The translations under genes were made by a program, and so were the position numbers. This document shows, piece after piece, positions 45,996-55,322 of a DNA stretch of 64,000 bases. Origin of the DNA: Eoetvoesiella caeni (GTDB taxonomy: Bacteria; Pseudomonadota; Gammaproteobacteria; Burkholderiales; Burkholderiaceae_B); the NCBI RefSeq assembly GCF_003315175.1, contig NZ_QNRQ01000001.1:682001-746000 (forward strand). The letters run 5' to 3'. Position 1 is the first letter of the stretch; the number at the start of each line of letters is the position of its first letter. The notes beneath the pieces are model-generated. The model ran no database searches and was not told where the DNA came from. It was given only the letters and a program-made list of their open reading frames with translations.

Positions 45996-48445
45996 GGCAG
46001 GTTCTCCAGGGGTTGGTCAGCGAGGGAACCCGGCGCGAGGCCGGGGAACGTGGGCAGCAGGTCGGCCGCCCAATCGAGGCCGCGATGGCGCAGCCAGGCG
46101 CCCGCGAAGCCGGGCACGCCGGCGTCCAGCAGCACGCGGTCTATGTCGCGCTGGTCTTGCGGCGTAGAAGCGCCCGCAAACGCCAGCGTCGCCGGCCCCA
46201 GGTCGAGGTCGAACACGCGATTGCCGAGGCGGGACTGGTAGTAGTAGTCGCGTTTGGGCTGCGCGGTGGCGACAATTTCGATCTGCCGGTTGTTGAGGCC
46301 GAAGCCCTGGTAGATCGTGCGAATCTGCGGCTCGGTAGCCTGAGGGTTTGGCAGGAAGATGCGGCTAGCGCAGCTTTCGATGATCGCGGGCGCGATGCTC
46401 GAATCCTTGATGTCGGCCAGCGACTGCGTGGCGAAGATGACGCTGACGTTCTTCTTGCGCAGCGTCTTGAGCCACTGGCGGATGCGCGCGGCAAACACTG
46501 GGTCATCGAGGAACAGCCACGCTTCATCGAGGATCAGCAGCGTGGGAGCGCCATCAAAGCGTTCGTCGAAGCGCGCAAAGAGGTAATGCAGCACGGCCAT
46601 GACGGCGGCCTTGCTGTGCATCAGCTCCTCCATCTCGAAGCACTGCACGTCGGCCATGCCCAATCGGTCATGGTCGGCGTCCAGCAGCTTGCCGTGCGCG
46701 CCGCCTAGCACATAGGGCGCGAGCGCTTGGCGCAGCGCGTTCGATTGCAGCAGCACGGAAAGCCCCGTCATCGTGCGCTGCTCCACCGGCGCGCCTGCGA
46801 GGCTTCCCAGCGCCGACCAAATAGCGGCCTTCTCGTCGGGGCCGACTGCGACGCCTTCGTGCAGCAAGCGGCCCTCGATCCATTCGGCCGCCCAGGTGCG
46901 GTAGCTCTCGCGGTCGATGCGGGCCAAGGGTTGGAAGGCGATTTCGCCATCCGTGCCAAGGTCGTAATGCTCGCCGCCCAGGCCGAGAATGGTGGCGCGC
47001 ATCGAGCGGCCCATATCGAGCGCGAAGATGCGCGAGCCGCGATAGCGGCGGAACTGCATCGCCAGCGTGGCGAGCAAGACCGACTTGCCCATGCCGGTCG
47101 GGCCGGCCACCAGCGTGTGGCCTACGTCGCCGATGTGCGTCACCAGCCGGAACGGCGTGGCGCCTTCGGTGCGCGTGACGATCAACGGCGGGCCGTCGAG
47201 GTGGGCATTGCGTTCAGGCCCGGCCCATACTGCCGACACTGGCATCATGTGCGCCAGGTTCAGAGTCGAGACGATGGGCTGGCGCACACTGGCGTAAGCA
47301 TTGCCGGGGAGCGAGGACAGCCATGCCTCCACCGAATTGAGAGTTTCGGGGATGGTCACGAAGCCCCGGCCCTGGATGACGCGCTCCACCATGCGCAGCT
47401 TCTCGTCGGCTGCGGCCGGGTCGGCATCGAGCACCGTCACCGTGGCGGTGAGGTAGCCGAAAGAAACCTGATCGCTGCCCAGCTCCTGCAATGCGGCATC
47501 CGCATCGGCGGCCTTGTTGCTGGCATCCGTGTCCACCAGCGGCGTCTCCTGCTGGAAGATGGTTTCGCGCAGCAGCGCGATGACGTTCTTCCTTTTTGCA
47601 AACCACTGGCGGCGCAGGCGGGCAAGTTCTTTTTCCGCCTCGGCTTTGTCCAGGCACAGGAAGCGCGTACTCCAGCGATAGGCAAAGCCGAGGCGGTTGA
47701 GGTCATCGAGAATCCCCGGCCAAGTGGAAGTCGGGAAGCCCCGCACCGACACCACGCGCAGGTGCTGATCGCCCAGCATGGGTGCCAGTCCACCGACCAG
47801 CGCGCAGTCGGTCAGCAGCGCGTCGATATGGAACGGCACTTCGGGCACCGCCAGCGAATAGCGCCGCGTCGAGATGGTGGCGTGCAGGTAGGTCAGCGTC
47901 TGGCTGTCATCGAGCCAGGCGATTTCCGGCATCACGCCATCGAGCAGGTCGAAGACGCGATCGGTCTCCGCCACGAAGGCATCGAGCCGGCCGCGCCAAT
48001 CCACGCCTTCGGTGGGCCGGTTCTCGTACAGCATCCCCGCCGCTCGGGCGCGCGACTCCTCGGGCGGTAGGTACACCAGCGTCAGGTGATAGCCGCTCTC
48101 GAAGTGGTTGCCCGAGTCCTCAAAGGTGGCGCGGCGTTCCTCGTCCACCAGCCATGACAAGGCTTCTGGGAACTCCGAGTGCGGATAGTCGGCGGCAAGC
48201 CGGCGCTCGGCTTCGATGAACAGCGCCCAGCCCGAACCCATGCGGCGCAATGCGTTGTTCAATCGCGCCGACGTGGCGATCAGCTCGCCTTGCGTCGCGC
48301 TGTCGAGGTCGGGCCCACGAAACCGGGCCGTGCGCTGGAAACTGCCGTCCTTGTTCAAGACGACGCCCGGCGCAACCAATCCGGCCCACGGCAGCCAGTC
48401 GGCGAGCAAGGCCGGGCGCTGGCGGTATTCGGCAAGGTTCAGCAT
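45992..48445 (-). CDS. trbE: TrbE, VirB4-like ATPase
   Basis: The largest energy protein of the type IV secretion system, at the cytoplasmic face of the inner membrane, driving pilus assembly. Walker A is GPTGMGKSVLL, Walker B is LLILDEAWLFL, and later ATPase motifs include IFATQSLADI. The N-terminal VirB4 domain starts LAEYRQRPALLADWLPWAG. Length 817 aa is typical of Tn4371-family TrbE. It starts 12 bp after trbD. Confidence 0.95.
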   Translation of the reverse strand: MLNLAEYRQRPALLADWLPWAGLVAPGVVLNKDGSFQRTARFRGPDLDSATQGELIATSARLNNALRRMGSGWALFIEAERRLAADYPHSEFPEALSWLVDEERRATFEDSGNHFESGYHLTLVYLPPEESRARAAGMLYENRPTEGVDWRGRLDAFVAETDRVFDLLDGVMPEIAWLDDSQTLTYLHATISTRRYSLAVPEVPFHIDALLTDCALVGGLAPMLGDQHLRVVSVRGFPTSTWPGILDDLNRLGFAYRWSTRFLCLDKAEAEKELARLRRQWFAKRKNVIALLRETIFQQETPLVDTDASNKAADADAALQELGSDQVSFGYLTATVTVLDADPAAADEKLRMVERVIQGRGFVTIPETLNSVEAWLSSLPGNAYASVRQPIVSTLNLAHMMPVSAVWAGPERNAHLDGPPLIVTRTEGATPFRLVTHIGDVGHTLVAGPTGMGKSVLLATLAMQFRRYRGSRIFALDMGRSMRATILGLGGEHYDLGTDGEIAFQPLARIDRESYRTWAAEWIEGRLLHEGVAVGPDEKAAIWSALGSLAGAPVEQRTMTGLSVLLQSNALRQALAPYVLGGAHGKLLDADHDRLGMADVQCFEMEELMHSKAAVMAVLHYLFARFDERFDGAPTLLILDEAWLFLDDPVFAARIRQWLKTLRKKNVSVIFATQSLADIKDSSIAPAIIESCASRIFLPNPQATEPQIRTIYQGFGLNNRQIEIVATAQPKRDYYYQSRLGNRVFDLDLGPATLAFAGASTPQDQRDIDRVLLDAGVPGFAGAWLRHRGLDWAADLLPTFPGLAPGSLADQPLENLP

Positions 48446-48457
48446 GGCGGCGTCCCC

Positions 48458-48730
48458 TCACACGTCCAGCAGCGGGCGGTGCTTGATGTGCCGGGCGAAC
48501 ACGGCCATGAACTGCGGATCGACGCGCGCTCCCCACACCGCCAGCGAATGGCCGACGATCCAGAGCACCACACCCGGAATCCACAGTTGCAGGCCCAGCC
48601 CGACAGCGGCGGCCAGCGTGCCGTTCGCAATGGCGACCGTTCGTGGTGCGCCGCCCAGTAGGATCGGCTCGGTCAGCGAGCGATGCAGCGGCACCTCGAA
48701 GCCGGCTGCGAAGGTATCCGGGGCACTCAT
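48458..48730 (-). CDS. trbD: TrbD, VirB3-like membrane protein
   Basis: Small inner-membrane protein of the mating channel. FEVPLHRSLTEPILLGGAPR is the family N-terminus, followed by paired hydrophobic segments (LAAAVGLGLQLWIPGVVLWI). Length 90 aa. It overlaps trbC by 4 nt. Confidence 0.9.
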   Translation of the reverse strand: MSAPDTFAAGFEVPLHRSLTEPILLGGAPRTVAIANGTLAAAVGLGLQLWIPGVVLWIVGHSLAVWGARVDPQFMAVFARHIKHRPLLDV

Positions 48731-49122
48731 ACGACGGCCCCGCCGGAGAAGCTGAAGAACGACAGGAAGAAGCTCGAAGCCGCGAATGCGATAGTCAGAC
48801 CGAACACGATCTGGATCAGCTTGCGGAATCCGCCCGACGTGTCGCCGAAGGCGAGCGCGAGGCCGGTGGCGATGATGATGATGACCGCGACGATGCGCGC
48901 CACCGGCCCCTGGATGGATTCAAGGATGGATTGCAGCGGGCCTTCCCACGGCATCGAGGAACCGGCGGCCTGCGCGGTTCCGGCCAGGAACAGCAGCAGC
49001 GCGGCCAGCAGCAGCCCTTGCGCCGCAGGGCGGGCCAGACTGCGCAACCGCGCGAAGCCGGACAGCTCGGCCAGGTGGGAAGGCGGATTTACGGAAACAC
49101 GGAAAGCATGGGCGTGTGTCAT
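48727..49122 (-). CDS. trbC: TrbC, VirB2-like pilin
   Basis: Major pilin precursor. The long leader with a hydrophobic core (LLLAALLLFLAGTAQAAGSS) ends at an AXA site, and the mature part has two helices (IVAVIIIIATGLALAFG and the segment after FRKLIQIVFGL). Length 131 aa, typical of the family. It overlaps trbB and trbD by 4 nt each. Confidence 0.92.
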   Translation of the reverse strand: MTHAHAFRVSVNPPSHLAELSGFARLRSLARPAAQGLLLAALLLFLAGTAQAAGSSMPWEGPLQSILESIQGPVARIVAVIIIIATGLALAFGDTSGGFRKLIQIVFGLTIAFAASSFFLSFFSFSGGAVV

Positions 49123-50171
49123 GGCAGTTCTCCAAGAGAGTCAGGGGACAGGGATGTCGCCGCAGCAGGTGCGGCATCGGGGATCGGCAGCAGCTCGGGG
49201 AACGGCGTTTCCAGGGCATCCGCCAGTTGGTAGCCCACGCCGTCGAAGCCGACGACGCGGGCAATGCTCTCGATGCGGCGCTTGCGCCCGCGCCCGGCGA
49301 TGTGGATCACCACGTTGACCGCCTCGGCGATCAGCGCACGCGGCGGGTTCACCGCCACTTCGAGAATCAGTTGCTCCAGGCGCAGCAGCGCGCCGAGCGC
49401 GGAGCCGGCATGGATCGTGGCGATGCCGCCGGGGTGGCCCGTGCCCCACACCTTGATGAGATCCAGTGCCTCGGCGCCGCGCACCTCGCCGACGACGACA
49501 CGATCCGGGCGCAGGCGCATGGACGAACGCACCAGCTCCGTCATGGACACCACGCCTGCGCGCGTGCGCAGCGGTACGTGGTCGCGAGCCGCGCATTGCA
49601 GCTCCACCGTGTCTTCGAGCACCAGCACGCGGTCGCCGGTGGCGGCGATCTCCGCGAGCAAGGCATTGGCGAGCGTGGTCTTGCCGCTGCTGGTGGCGCC
49701 GGCGATCAAGACGTTCTGCCGCTCGCGCACCGCGCGAACGAGAAAGCCCGCCTGGGCGCTGGTCATCATGCCGTCGATGACGTATCGCTCCAGCGGGATC
49801 ACGCCGATGGCGCGCTTGCGCAACGCGAAGGCCGGCCCCGGTGAGGCGGGCGGCAAGATGCCCTCGAAGCGTTCGCCCGTTTCGGGCAACTCGGCCGACA
49901 GCAGTGGTTGGCCGCGATGCACCTCCGCGCCGACGTGGGCGGCCACGAGGCGGATGATTCGCTCGCCGTCCGCTTCGGACAGCTCCACGCCCATCGGTGC
50001 GCGCCCGCTGGACAGCCGATCCACCCAAAGGGTGCGATCGGGATTCAGCATCACCTCCACCACGTCCGGGTCTTCGAGCGCGGTGGCGATCAGCGGCCCC
50101 ATCGCCGTGCGCAACATCTGGATGCGGCGGTCGAGCGACGTGGCGCTCATGGACTGCGGAGCGGCGCTCAT
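49119..50171 (-). CDS. trbB: TrbB, VirB11-like ATPase
   Basis: Hexameric secretion ATPase at the channel base. Walker A is IAGATSSGKTTLANALL; the Asp box is VLEDTVELQ, Walker B is VVVGEVRGAEALDLIKVWG and the His box GHPGGIATIHAGS. Length 350 aa. Its start overlaps the preceding CopG-like gene by 4 nt. Confidence 0.95.
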   Translation of the reverse strand: MSAAPQSMSATSLDRRIQMLRTAMGPLIATALEDPDVVEVMLNPDRTLWVDRLSSGRAPMGVELSEADGERIIRLVAAHVGAEVHRGQPLLSAELPETGERFEGILPPASPGPAFALRKRAIGVIPLERYVIDGMMTSAQAGFLVRAVRERQNVLIAGATSSGKTTLANALLAEIAATGDRVLVLEDTVELQCAARDHVPLRTRAGVVSMTELVRSSMRLRPDRVVVGEVRGAEALDLIKVWGTGHPGGIATIHAGSALGALLRLEQLILEVAVNPPRALIAEAVNVVIHIAGRGRKRRIESIARVVGFDGVGYQLADALETPFPELLPIPDAAPAAATSLSPDSLGELP

Positions 50172-50632
50172 GACGCACGCTCCCGCGCTTGCGCGGCTGC
50201 CGCCGCGTCCTCCATCCGCATCGGGTCGGGATGCAGCTCCTCCACCACGTCGCGCACCAGGCTGCGCCCGCGCAGCAGGTGGCGGCCCAACTGTTCAACG
50301 AACTGCTCGAAGCGCGCCTTCCCCTGGGCGCGAGCGGCCTCTTGGTGCGCTTCGGGGACTGGCGTGCTGACCGTGAGGTAGTAGCGAATGAACAGTGCCA
50401 GCGTCTCGATGGCGATGTTCTGGTCACGTTCCATGCGCTCCGCCTGGCGCGACAGGCGATCAAGGCGTTTGGCGATGGCCGCCTCGCGCTGGTCGGCTGC
50501 ATCGGGCGACAGCCACGATGCGAGCGCCGCTGCGACAATGGACGACTTGGACACGCCTTTCTTGGCGGCCAGTTCGTCCAGCCGCTTGGCGTGCTCGGGC
50601 TGAATGAAGAGATTCAAACGGTGCTGGGTCAT
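50168..50632 (-). CDS. CopG-like ribbon-helix-helix protein
   Basis: 154-aa protein with an N-terminal ribbon-helix-helix (RLNLFIQPEHAKRLDELAAK, then SKSSIVAAALASWL), followed by a basic coiled-coil region. It lies between traG and trbB in Tn4371-family modules and is a likely repressor of the trb operon or a relaxosome accessory. It overlaps both neighbours by 4 nt. Confidence 0.85.
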   Translation of the reverse strand: MTQHRLNLFIQPEHAKRLDELAAKKGVSKSSIVAAALASWLSPDAADQREAAIAKRLDRLSRQAERMERDQNIAIETLALFIRYYLTVSTPVPEAHQEAARAQGKARFEQFVEQLGRHLLRGRSLVRDVVEELHPDPMRMEDAAAAAQARERAS

Positions 50633-52635
50633 AGCTCGATGCCGTCGTTGGGGTCGAGGGAAGCCAGCCGGGCCGTGCGCTGCATGGCCGGATCAAGCTG
50701 GCGAGGAAGGGGAAGCGGCAGGTCGTCGTCGTCCAGCAGGCCGAGGTCGGCCACAGGCGCGGCCAGCTCGGGGTCGTAGGCGACGGTTTCGGAGAGTTCG
50801 GGCTGACGGCGCGGGCCGCCGTCGTCGGCTGCTCCCAAGTTCTCCAGGCCATCGGCGGATGCCGTGGCCGGTGTGGCGGGCACGGCAGGAATCGCCAGCC
50901 CGCTCCAGTCGTCGGGCCGCGATGGCGGCGCGTCGGCGTACTGCCCATCCGCCAGCGCGGGCGGTGGCAGCACGCGACGCTTGAAATTAGCGTCCGCGTA
51001 GTAGCGCAGCTTCTTCGCCTTGATCGGCGCCACGCTGGACACCATCACCACGGCCTCCTCAGGCGGAAGCTGCATGACTTCGCCCGGCGTCAGCAGCGGG
51101 CGCGCGGTTTCCTGGCGCGACACCATCAGGTGCCCCAGCCACGGCGCGAGCCGATGGCCCGCGTAGTTGCGCTGGGCGCGCAGCTCGGTGGCCGTGCCCA
51201 GCGTCTCGGAGATCCGTTTGGCGGTGCGCTCGTCGTTCGTGGCGAACGTCACGCGCACATGGCAGTTGTCGAGGATGGAGTGGTTTTGCCCATACGCCTT
51301 GTCGATCTGGTTGAGCGACTGCGCGATGAGGAAGCTGCGGATGCCGTAGCCCGCCATGAAGGCCAGCGCCGTCTCGAAGAAGTCCAGGCGCCCCAGCGCA
51401 GGGAACTCATCGAGCATCAGCAGCAGCTTGTGGCGGCGCTCGATCCCATCGGAGCCATCGAGCGATTCGGTGAGGCGCCGCCCGATCTGGTTGAGAATCA
51501 GGCGAATGAGCGGTTTCGTCCGCGATATGTCCGAAGGCGGCACCACCAGATACAGCGATACCGGATGCTCGGCCGCGATCAGGTCAGCGATGCGCCAGTC
51601 GCAGCGCGAGGTGACTTCGGCCACGGTCGGGTCGCGGTACAGGCCGAGGAACGACATGGCCGTGGACAGAACGCCCGAGCGTTCGTTGTCGCTCTTGTTG
51701 AGGACTTCACGCGCCGCCGATGCGACGACCGGATGCGGCCCATCGCCGAGGTGCGGCGTGGTCATCATCCGGTGTAAGGTCAGCTCGAACGGGCGGGCCG
51801 GGTCGGACAGAAAGTTGGCGACGCCGCGCAGCGTCTTGTCTTCGCCTGCGTAGAGCACATGCAGGATGGCCCCGACCAGCAGCGCGTGCGAAGTCTTTTC
51901 CCAATGGTTGCGCTTCTCCAGCGCGCCTTCGGGATCGACCAGAATGTCGGCGATGTTCTGCACGTCGCGCACCTCATGCGCGCCTCGCCGCACCTCCAGC
52001 AGCGGGTTGTAGGCCGCCGACTTTGCATCGGTCGGGTTGAACAGCAGGCAATGCGAGAAACGTGAGCGCCAGCCTGCGGTGATCTGCCAGTTCTCGCCTT
52101 TGATGTCGTGGATGACGGCGGATGCGGGCCAGGAAAGCAGCGTCGGCACCACAAGGCCGACGCCCTTGCCCGAGCGCGTAGGCGCGAAGGTCAGGACGTG
52201 TTCCGGGCCTTCATGCCGCAGGTACTGGCGGTCGTGCTGGCCGAGGAACACGCCGGCCGGTTGCGTGAGGCCCGCCTTGTGAATGTCCTGCGCGTTGGCC
52301 CAGCGCGCAGAGCCGTAGGTGGTGACGAGGCGAGCTTGGCGCGAGCGCCAGACCGACATGGCGATGGCAACGCCCACGGCGACCATGCCGCTGGCGCCGG
52401 CGATGGCGCCGCCGGTGTCGAATACTTCCGGTGCATAGGCCCCGAAGAAGAACCACCACTCAAACAGCTTCCAGGGGTGGTAGATCGACGTGCCAAGGAA
52501 GTCGAACCAGGGCGAGCCAAGGCGTACTTGATAGCCAAGGGCGGCTGCTGTCCATTGTGTGGCGCCCCACACGCCGGCGATCACGATGCCGAATACGACG
52601 GCGATCTGACCGAACAGCACGTTCGTCCCTTGCAT
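50629..52635 (-). CDS. traG: TraG, VirD4-like coupling protein
   Basis: Inner-membrane ATPase that hands the relaxase-DNA complex to the mating channel. Two N-terminal membrane helices (VLFGQIAVVFGIVIAGVWG and AIAGASGMVAVGVAIAMSVW) precede the P-loop FAPTRSGKGVGLV. Walker B is LLMLDEFPALGRL. Conserved TraG blocks include HDIKGENW and FLIAQSLNQIDKAYG. The last 100 residues are a disordered acidic tail. Length 668 aa. It is first in the trb transcript, with 237 bp upstream. Confidence 0.95.
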   Translation of the reverse strand: MQGTNVLFGQIAVVFGIVIAGVWGATQWTAAALGYQVRLGSPWFDFLGTSIYHPWKLFEWWFFFGAYAPEVFDTGGAIAGASGMVAVGVAIAMSVWRSRQARLVTTYGSARWANAQDIHKAGLTQPAGVFLGQHDRQYLRHEGPEHVLTFAPTRSGKGVGLVVPTLLSWPASAVIHDIKGENWQITAGWRSRFSHCLLFNPTDAKSAAYNPLLEVRRGAHEVRDVQNIADILVDPEGALEKRNHWEKTSHALLVGAILHVLYAGEDKTLRGVANFLSDPARPFELTLHRMMTTPHLGDGPHPVVASAAREVLNKSDNERSGVLSTAMSFLGLYRDPTVAEVTSRCDWRIADLIAAEHPVSLYLVVPPSDISRTKPLIRLILNQIGRRLTESLDGSDGIERRHKLLLMLDEFPALGRLDFFETALAFMAGYGIRSFLIAQSLNQIDKAYGQNHSILDNCHVRVTFATNDERTAKRISETLGTATELRAQRNYAGHRLAPWLGHLMVSRQETARPLLTPGEVMQLPPEEAVVMVSSVAPIKAKKLRYYADANFKRRVLPPPALADGQYADAPPSRPDDWSGLAIPAVPATPATASADGLENLGAADDGGPRRQPELSETVAYDPELAAPVADLGLLDDDDLPLPLPRQLDPAMQRTARLASLDPNDGIEL

Positions 52636-52872
52636 GGCCTGGCCTCCGATTTCTCCTGAGCTGATTCCTCATGGAAAGAGCGACACAAAGGCGTGCCGCA
52701 GGCGTCAGGATCGGTGCCGGGTCAGTGCCGGTCAAAGACCGTTTTCGGCAGAAAAGTCGAGCAAAAAGACAGAATGAGTGCGACGGCGAGCCAACGAAAA
52801 ACGCCGCAAGCGCAGGCGCATTGCGGCGTATCGAGCAAAAAAAATTAAGGCGATTCGGCGAACCGCCAACGA
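52636..52872. other. Intergenic region upstream of traG
   Basis: 237 bp with no coding ORF. It should hold the promoter of the traG-trb transcript. The right part has the terminator of the lipoprotein gene (52797-52829); a short direct repeat GTGCCGG lies near 52713-52729. Confidence 0.5.
52797..52829 (-). terminator. Terminator after the LysR-lipoprotein unit
   Basis: ACGCCGCAA pairs perfectly with TTGCGGCGT around 11 nt (52801-52829). On the minus strand it is followed by TTTT, 44 bp past the lipoprotein stop. Confidence 0.65.
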
Positions 52873-53151
52873 TCAGAACTTAGGAGGTTCCTTCGGTGGT
52901 GTGTACGGCGTTTCGCCGTCGCCATAGAATCGCTTGCGCGTGGCCTCGGTCACCCGGTTGCACAGCAAGTCGCCCAGCTTCGGTCGGTCGGTCTTGCATT
53001 GCTGGCGCAGCTCTTTGAGCCGCTCGGGATTGGCCGCCAGTTCTTCCACCGTCGGGATATTCGCTTCCGAGGTGTCGGCCTTCTGAGGCATCTCAGACGG
53101 GCCGCAAGCAGTCAACGCGGCAGCCAGTAAAAGCGGAAGTATCTTCCTCAT
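52873..53151 (-). CDS. EexN family lipoprotein (copy 2)
   Basis: 92-aa lipoprotein: signal KILPLLLAAALTACGPSEMP with a lipobox Cys, then LKELRQQCKTDRPKLGD, RKRFYGDGETPYTPP. It is an entry-exclusion type protein related to the one at 44922. Its ATG overlaps the LysR stop by 4 nt, so the two are coexpressed. Two such genes in one element suggest exclusion against more than one relative, or duplication followed by divergence. Confidence 0.82.
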   Translation of the reverse strand: MRKILPLLLAAALTACGPSEMPQKADTSEANIPTVEELAANPERLKELRQQCKTDRPKLGDLLCNRVTEATRKRFYGDGETPYTPPKEPPKF

Positions 53152-54092
53152 GATGCGGGTTCCTCCGATATGTCAGAACAGCGGCCTCGCATAGGCCTGG
53201 GAGATTCCAGGGATTCGATCGCCTGTACGCGCCCAATAAATCGTTCTAGCACTTCCAGCGGCTCACTTTCGGGATACAGCAAATAAGTGGTCAGCGGCGG
53301 TACGCGCGACGCCAGAGGCCGGGCCACTACGCCAGGTTCACGGCTGGCAGCAATGCGCGCCGCACCTGCCAGCCCAAGCGCAAAGCCTGCCGCCACCAGC
53401 GCCATCATCAGGTCGGCGGATGCCACTCGTTCCGCGATCAGCGGCTCCATTTCGGTACGGCGCAATACTCGCTCGACATGCTTGGCATGGCCTTCACAGA
53501 TTTGTGGGTCACACAGGACAAGCGGATAGCGCAGCAGTTCGTCCAGAGGAATCCGCTTGTGGGCCAGCAGTGGATGCCGAGCTGGCACCGCAACCATGAG
53601 CGGATCGCTCCAGACAGGTAGAGCGAAGATGCCATCGCCTACCTCGTCGGACTGCGCAAATCCCACGTCGTACGAGTCGTCATGCAGTCCCTTGATCTGC
53701 TGCGACAGTGGAATCTCGAAGAATCTGAGTTCCACTTCGGGTTCTTCCTGCCGGCATTGCGCCAGCAATGCCGGCAAGCGCGACGGTGTAATGCCGTCCG
53801 ATAATGCTACGCGCAATTGTCCGTGAAAGCCGTTAGCTGCCGCTCGCACGCTATCCCGTGCTTGCTCCAAGGCGGTGAATACACGGCGCACATGCTCCAA
53901 GAACAACTTGCCAGAACGGGTCAATTGCGTGCTGCGCGTGGTGCGCGCAAATAGCAGGACACCCAACTCCTCCTCAAGCTCCTTGATTGCGCGCGACAAC
54001 GGTGATTGCTCGATGTGCAGTCGCTCGGCAGCACGAACAAAGCGAAGCTCCTCTGCAACTGCGAGAAAGTATCGAAGGTGGCGTAACTCCAT
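53148..54092 (-). CDS. LysR-type regulator (TraR-like)
   Basis: 314-aa LysR regulator. The HTH is in residues 1-60 (LRFVRAAERLHIEQSPLSRA), followed by an effector-binding domain. A LysR gene in this position, upstream of traG, is traR of Tn4371-family elements, proposed to control transfer. It diverges from the kdp cargo, and the 477-bp gap between could carry targets of both. It could instead regulate the cargo. Confidence 0.85.
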   Translation of the reverse strand: MELRHLRYFLAVAEELRFVRAAERLHIEQSPLSRAIKELEEELGVLLFARTTRSTQLTRSGKLFLEHVRRVFTALEQARDSVRAAANGFHGQLRVALSDGITPSRLPALLAQCRQEEPEVELRFFEIPLSQQIKGLHDDSYDVGFAQSDEVGDGIFALPVWSDPLMVAVPARHPLLAHKRIPLDELLRYPLVLCDPQICEGHAKHVERVLRRTEMEPLIAERVASADLMMALVAAGFALGLAGAARIAASREPGVVARPLASRVPPLTTYLLYPESEPLEVLERFIGRVQAIESLESPRPMRGRCSDISEEPAS

Positions 54093-54569
54093 TCTTTCTA
54101 TCTCGCTGACGTTTCATTTTCGGTCAAATCAATCACCCATATATGCAGCTTTAAGAAGATTGGCGCATATTTGAAAATTTCAGCTCGGTAGCGATTCTTT
54201 AAGTCGACTTGCAAGCCATGCAGCTCATTTTTGCAGTGCGCAAAAAGGAGACGAATCCAACCACAACAGTGTCAATGAGGATAGCGTCTTGTATTTGATT
54301 GAATACTCTTACGCCGGAGGCCTGAAAACCATACCTCAAGCAGACTCCGCTCGTCGTAAATTCAACATAAATTTACGATCACAGCCGCCGCGCGCGTACG
54401 CGAACGTCGAGGCGCTTGACCGACTTCACTAAACTCGTGTGCGACAGCGAAGATCCTCATAATTTACGTAGAATTTATGCGTGGAGATTGTTCATGAATG
54501 GAAAATTTACGCGCCTTCAGTGAATACTTGGTTGCATGGGCATTTCGCTATTCGTTCGCGAGAAAAATC
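54093..54569. other. Divergent intergenic region of the kdp cargo
   Basis: 477 bp, AT-rich, without coding ORFs. It holds the promoters of the LysR gene and of the kdp operon. The right 215 bp carries four copies of the octamer AATTTACG, described separately. Confidence 0.55.
54355..54511 (+). promoter_or_regulatory. Cluster of AATTTACG octamers, candidate operator region
   Basis: CGTAAATT (54355-54362) and AATTTACG (54370-54377) form a perfect 8-bp inverted repeat with a 7-nt spacer. Further AATTTACG copies lie at 54461-54468, closely followed by AATTTATG (54472-54479), and at 54504-54511. E. coli KdpE binds T-rich TTTAYA-type half sites, so a KdpE role is plausible but unproven. The last copy lies 58 bp before the outer-membrane protein start. 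Confidence 0.45.
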
Positions 54570-55274
54570 ATGCATTTCGAAAAAATTCAGGCGATTAGAA
54601 AGGTCGTTGCTGCGATCAGCGTGCTGCTGCTTGGGGCGGCAACCAGCGTTCAAGCGCAAGTCTCCGGCAATGTTGCATTGACGTCGGACTACGTGTGGCG
54701 CGGCTCTTCACAGACACGTGAGAAGCCAGCGGTTCAAGCAGGAGTCAAGTACGCCCACGACTCCGGCTTCTATGCTTCGGCCTGGGGTTCCAACGTCAAG
54801 TTCAAGCCAGATAACAATGCCAGTAGCGAATTCGATATCGCTCTGGGCTGGAGCGGCAAGCTGGCAGAAGACTGGGCGCTTGATGCGTATTACCTGCGCT
54901 ATCAATACCCCGGTACACAAGGCTCCCCCAACTGGAACGAAGTCAACGCGGCGCTTACTTGGCGCGACAACTACTGGCTGTCGGTGGGGCGCTCCACGAA
55001 CGCGATGGCCAGCAAGACAACTGGTACCTATGCGCTCATCGGCGTGCGATACCCCGTCAATGAAAAATGGCGTTTCGAGGGCACGCTAGCGCGCTACTTC
55101 CTGGACAGCGCCTACGCGGATAGCTACACCCACGGCTCCCTGGGCGTGGTGTGGGGATTTCAAGCCCCATTCGAGGCAAGGCTGACGCTGCACGGGACGG
55201 ACTCCGCCGCAAAAAGAATGTTTCCCAGTATGGCGGGCTCTCGTGTTGAGTTCGCTCTGCAAGCCTCTTTCTAG
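54570..55274 (+). CDS. TorF-family putative outer-membrane porin
   Basis: 234-aa beta-barrel-like protein of the TIGR02001 (TorF) family. The ATG at 54570 opens a signal peptide (VVAAISVLLLGAATSVQAQ). The mature chain starts with GNVALTSDYVWRGSSQT, the family signature, and ends in Phe (EFALQASF), an outer-membrane end. An in-frame ATG at 54498 would give 24 extra residues and spoil the signal. It is first in the kdp cargo, 48 bp before kdpF, so it probably lets cations or a related solute pass the outer membrane; that role is inference. Confidence 0.8.
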   Translation: MHFEKIQAIRKVVAAISVLLLGAATSVQAQVSGNVALTSDYVWRGSSQTREKPAVQAGVKYAHDSGFYASAWGSNVKFKPDNNASSEFDIALGWSGKLAEDWALDAYYLRYQYPGTQGSPNWNEVNAALTWRDNYWLSVGRSTNAMASKTTGTYALIGVRYPVNEKWRFEGTLARYFLDSAYADSYTHGSLGVVWGFQAPFEARLTLHGTDSAAKRMFPSMAGSRVEFALQASF

Positions 55275-55322
55275 AAATCATTAACTTGCCAGCAGCCTGG
55301 CAATTCTCAATAAAGGTGGATC

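Noticed and set aside
52671-52883. 70-aa open frame upstream of traG
   Set aside because: No ribosome binding site, no family likeness, and it crosses a terminator hairpin.
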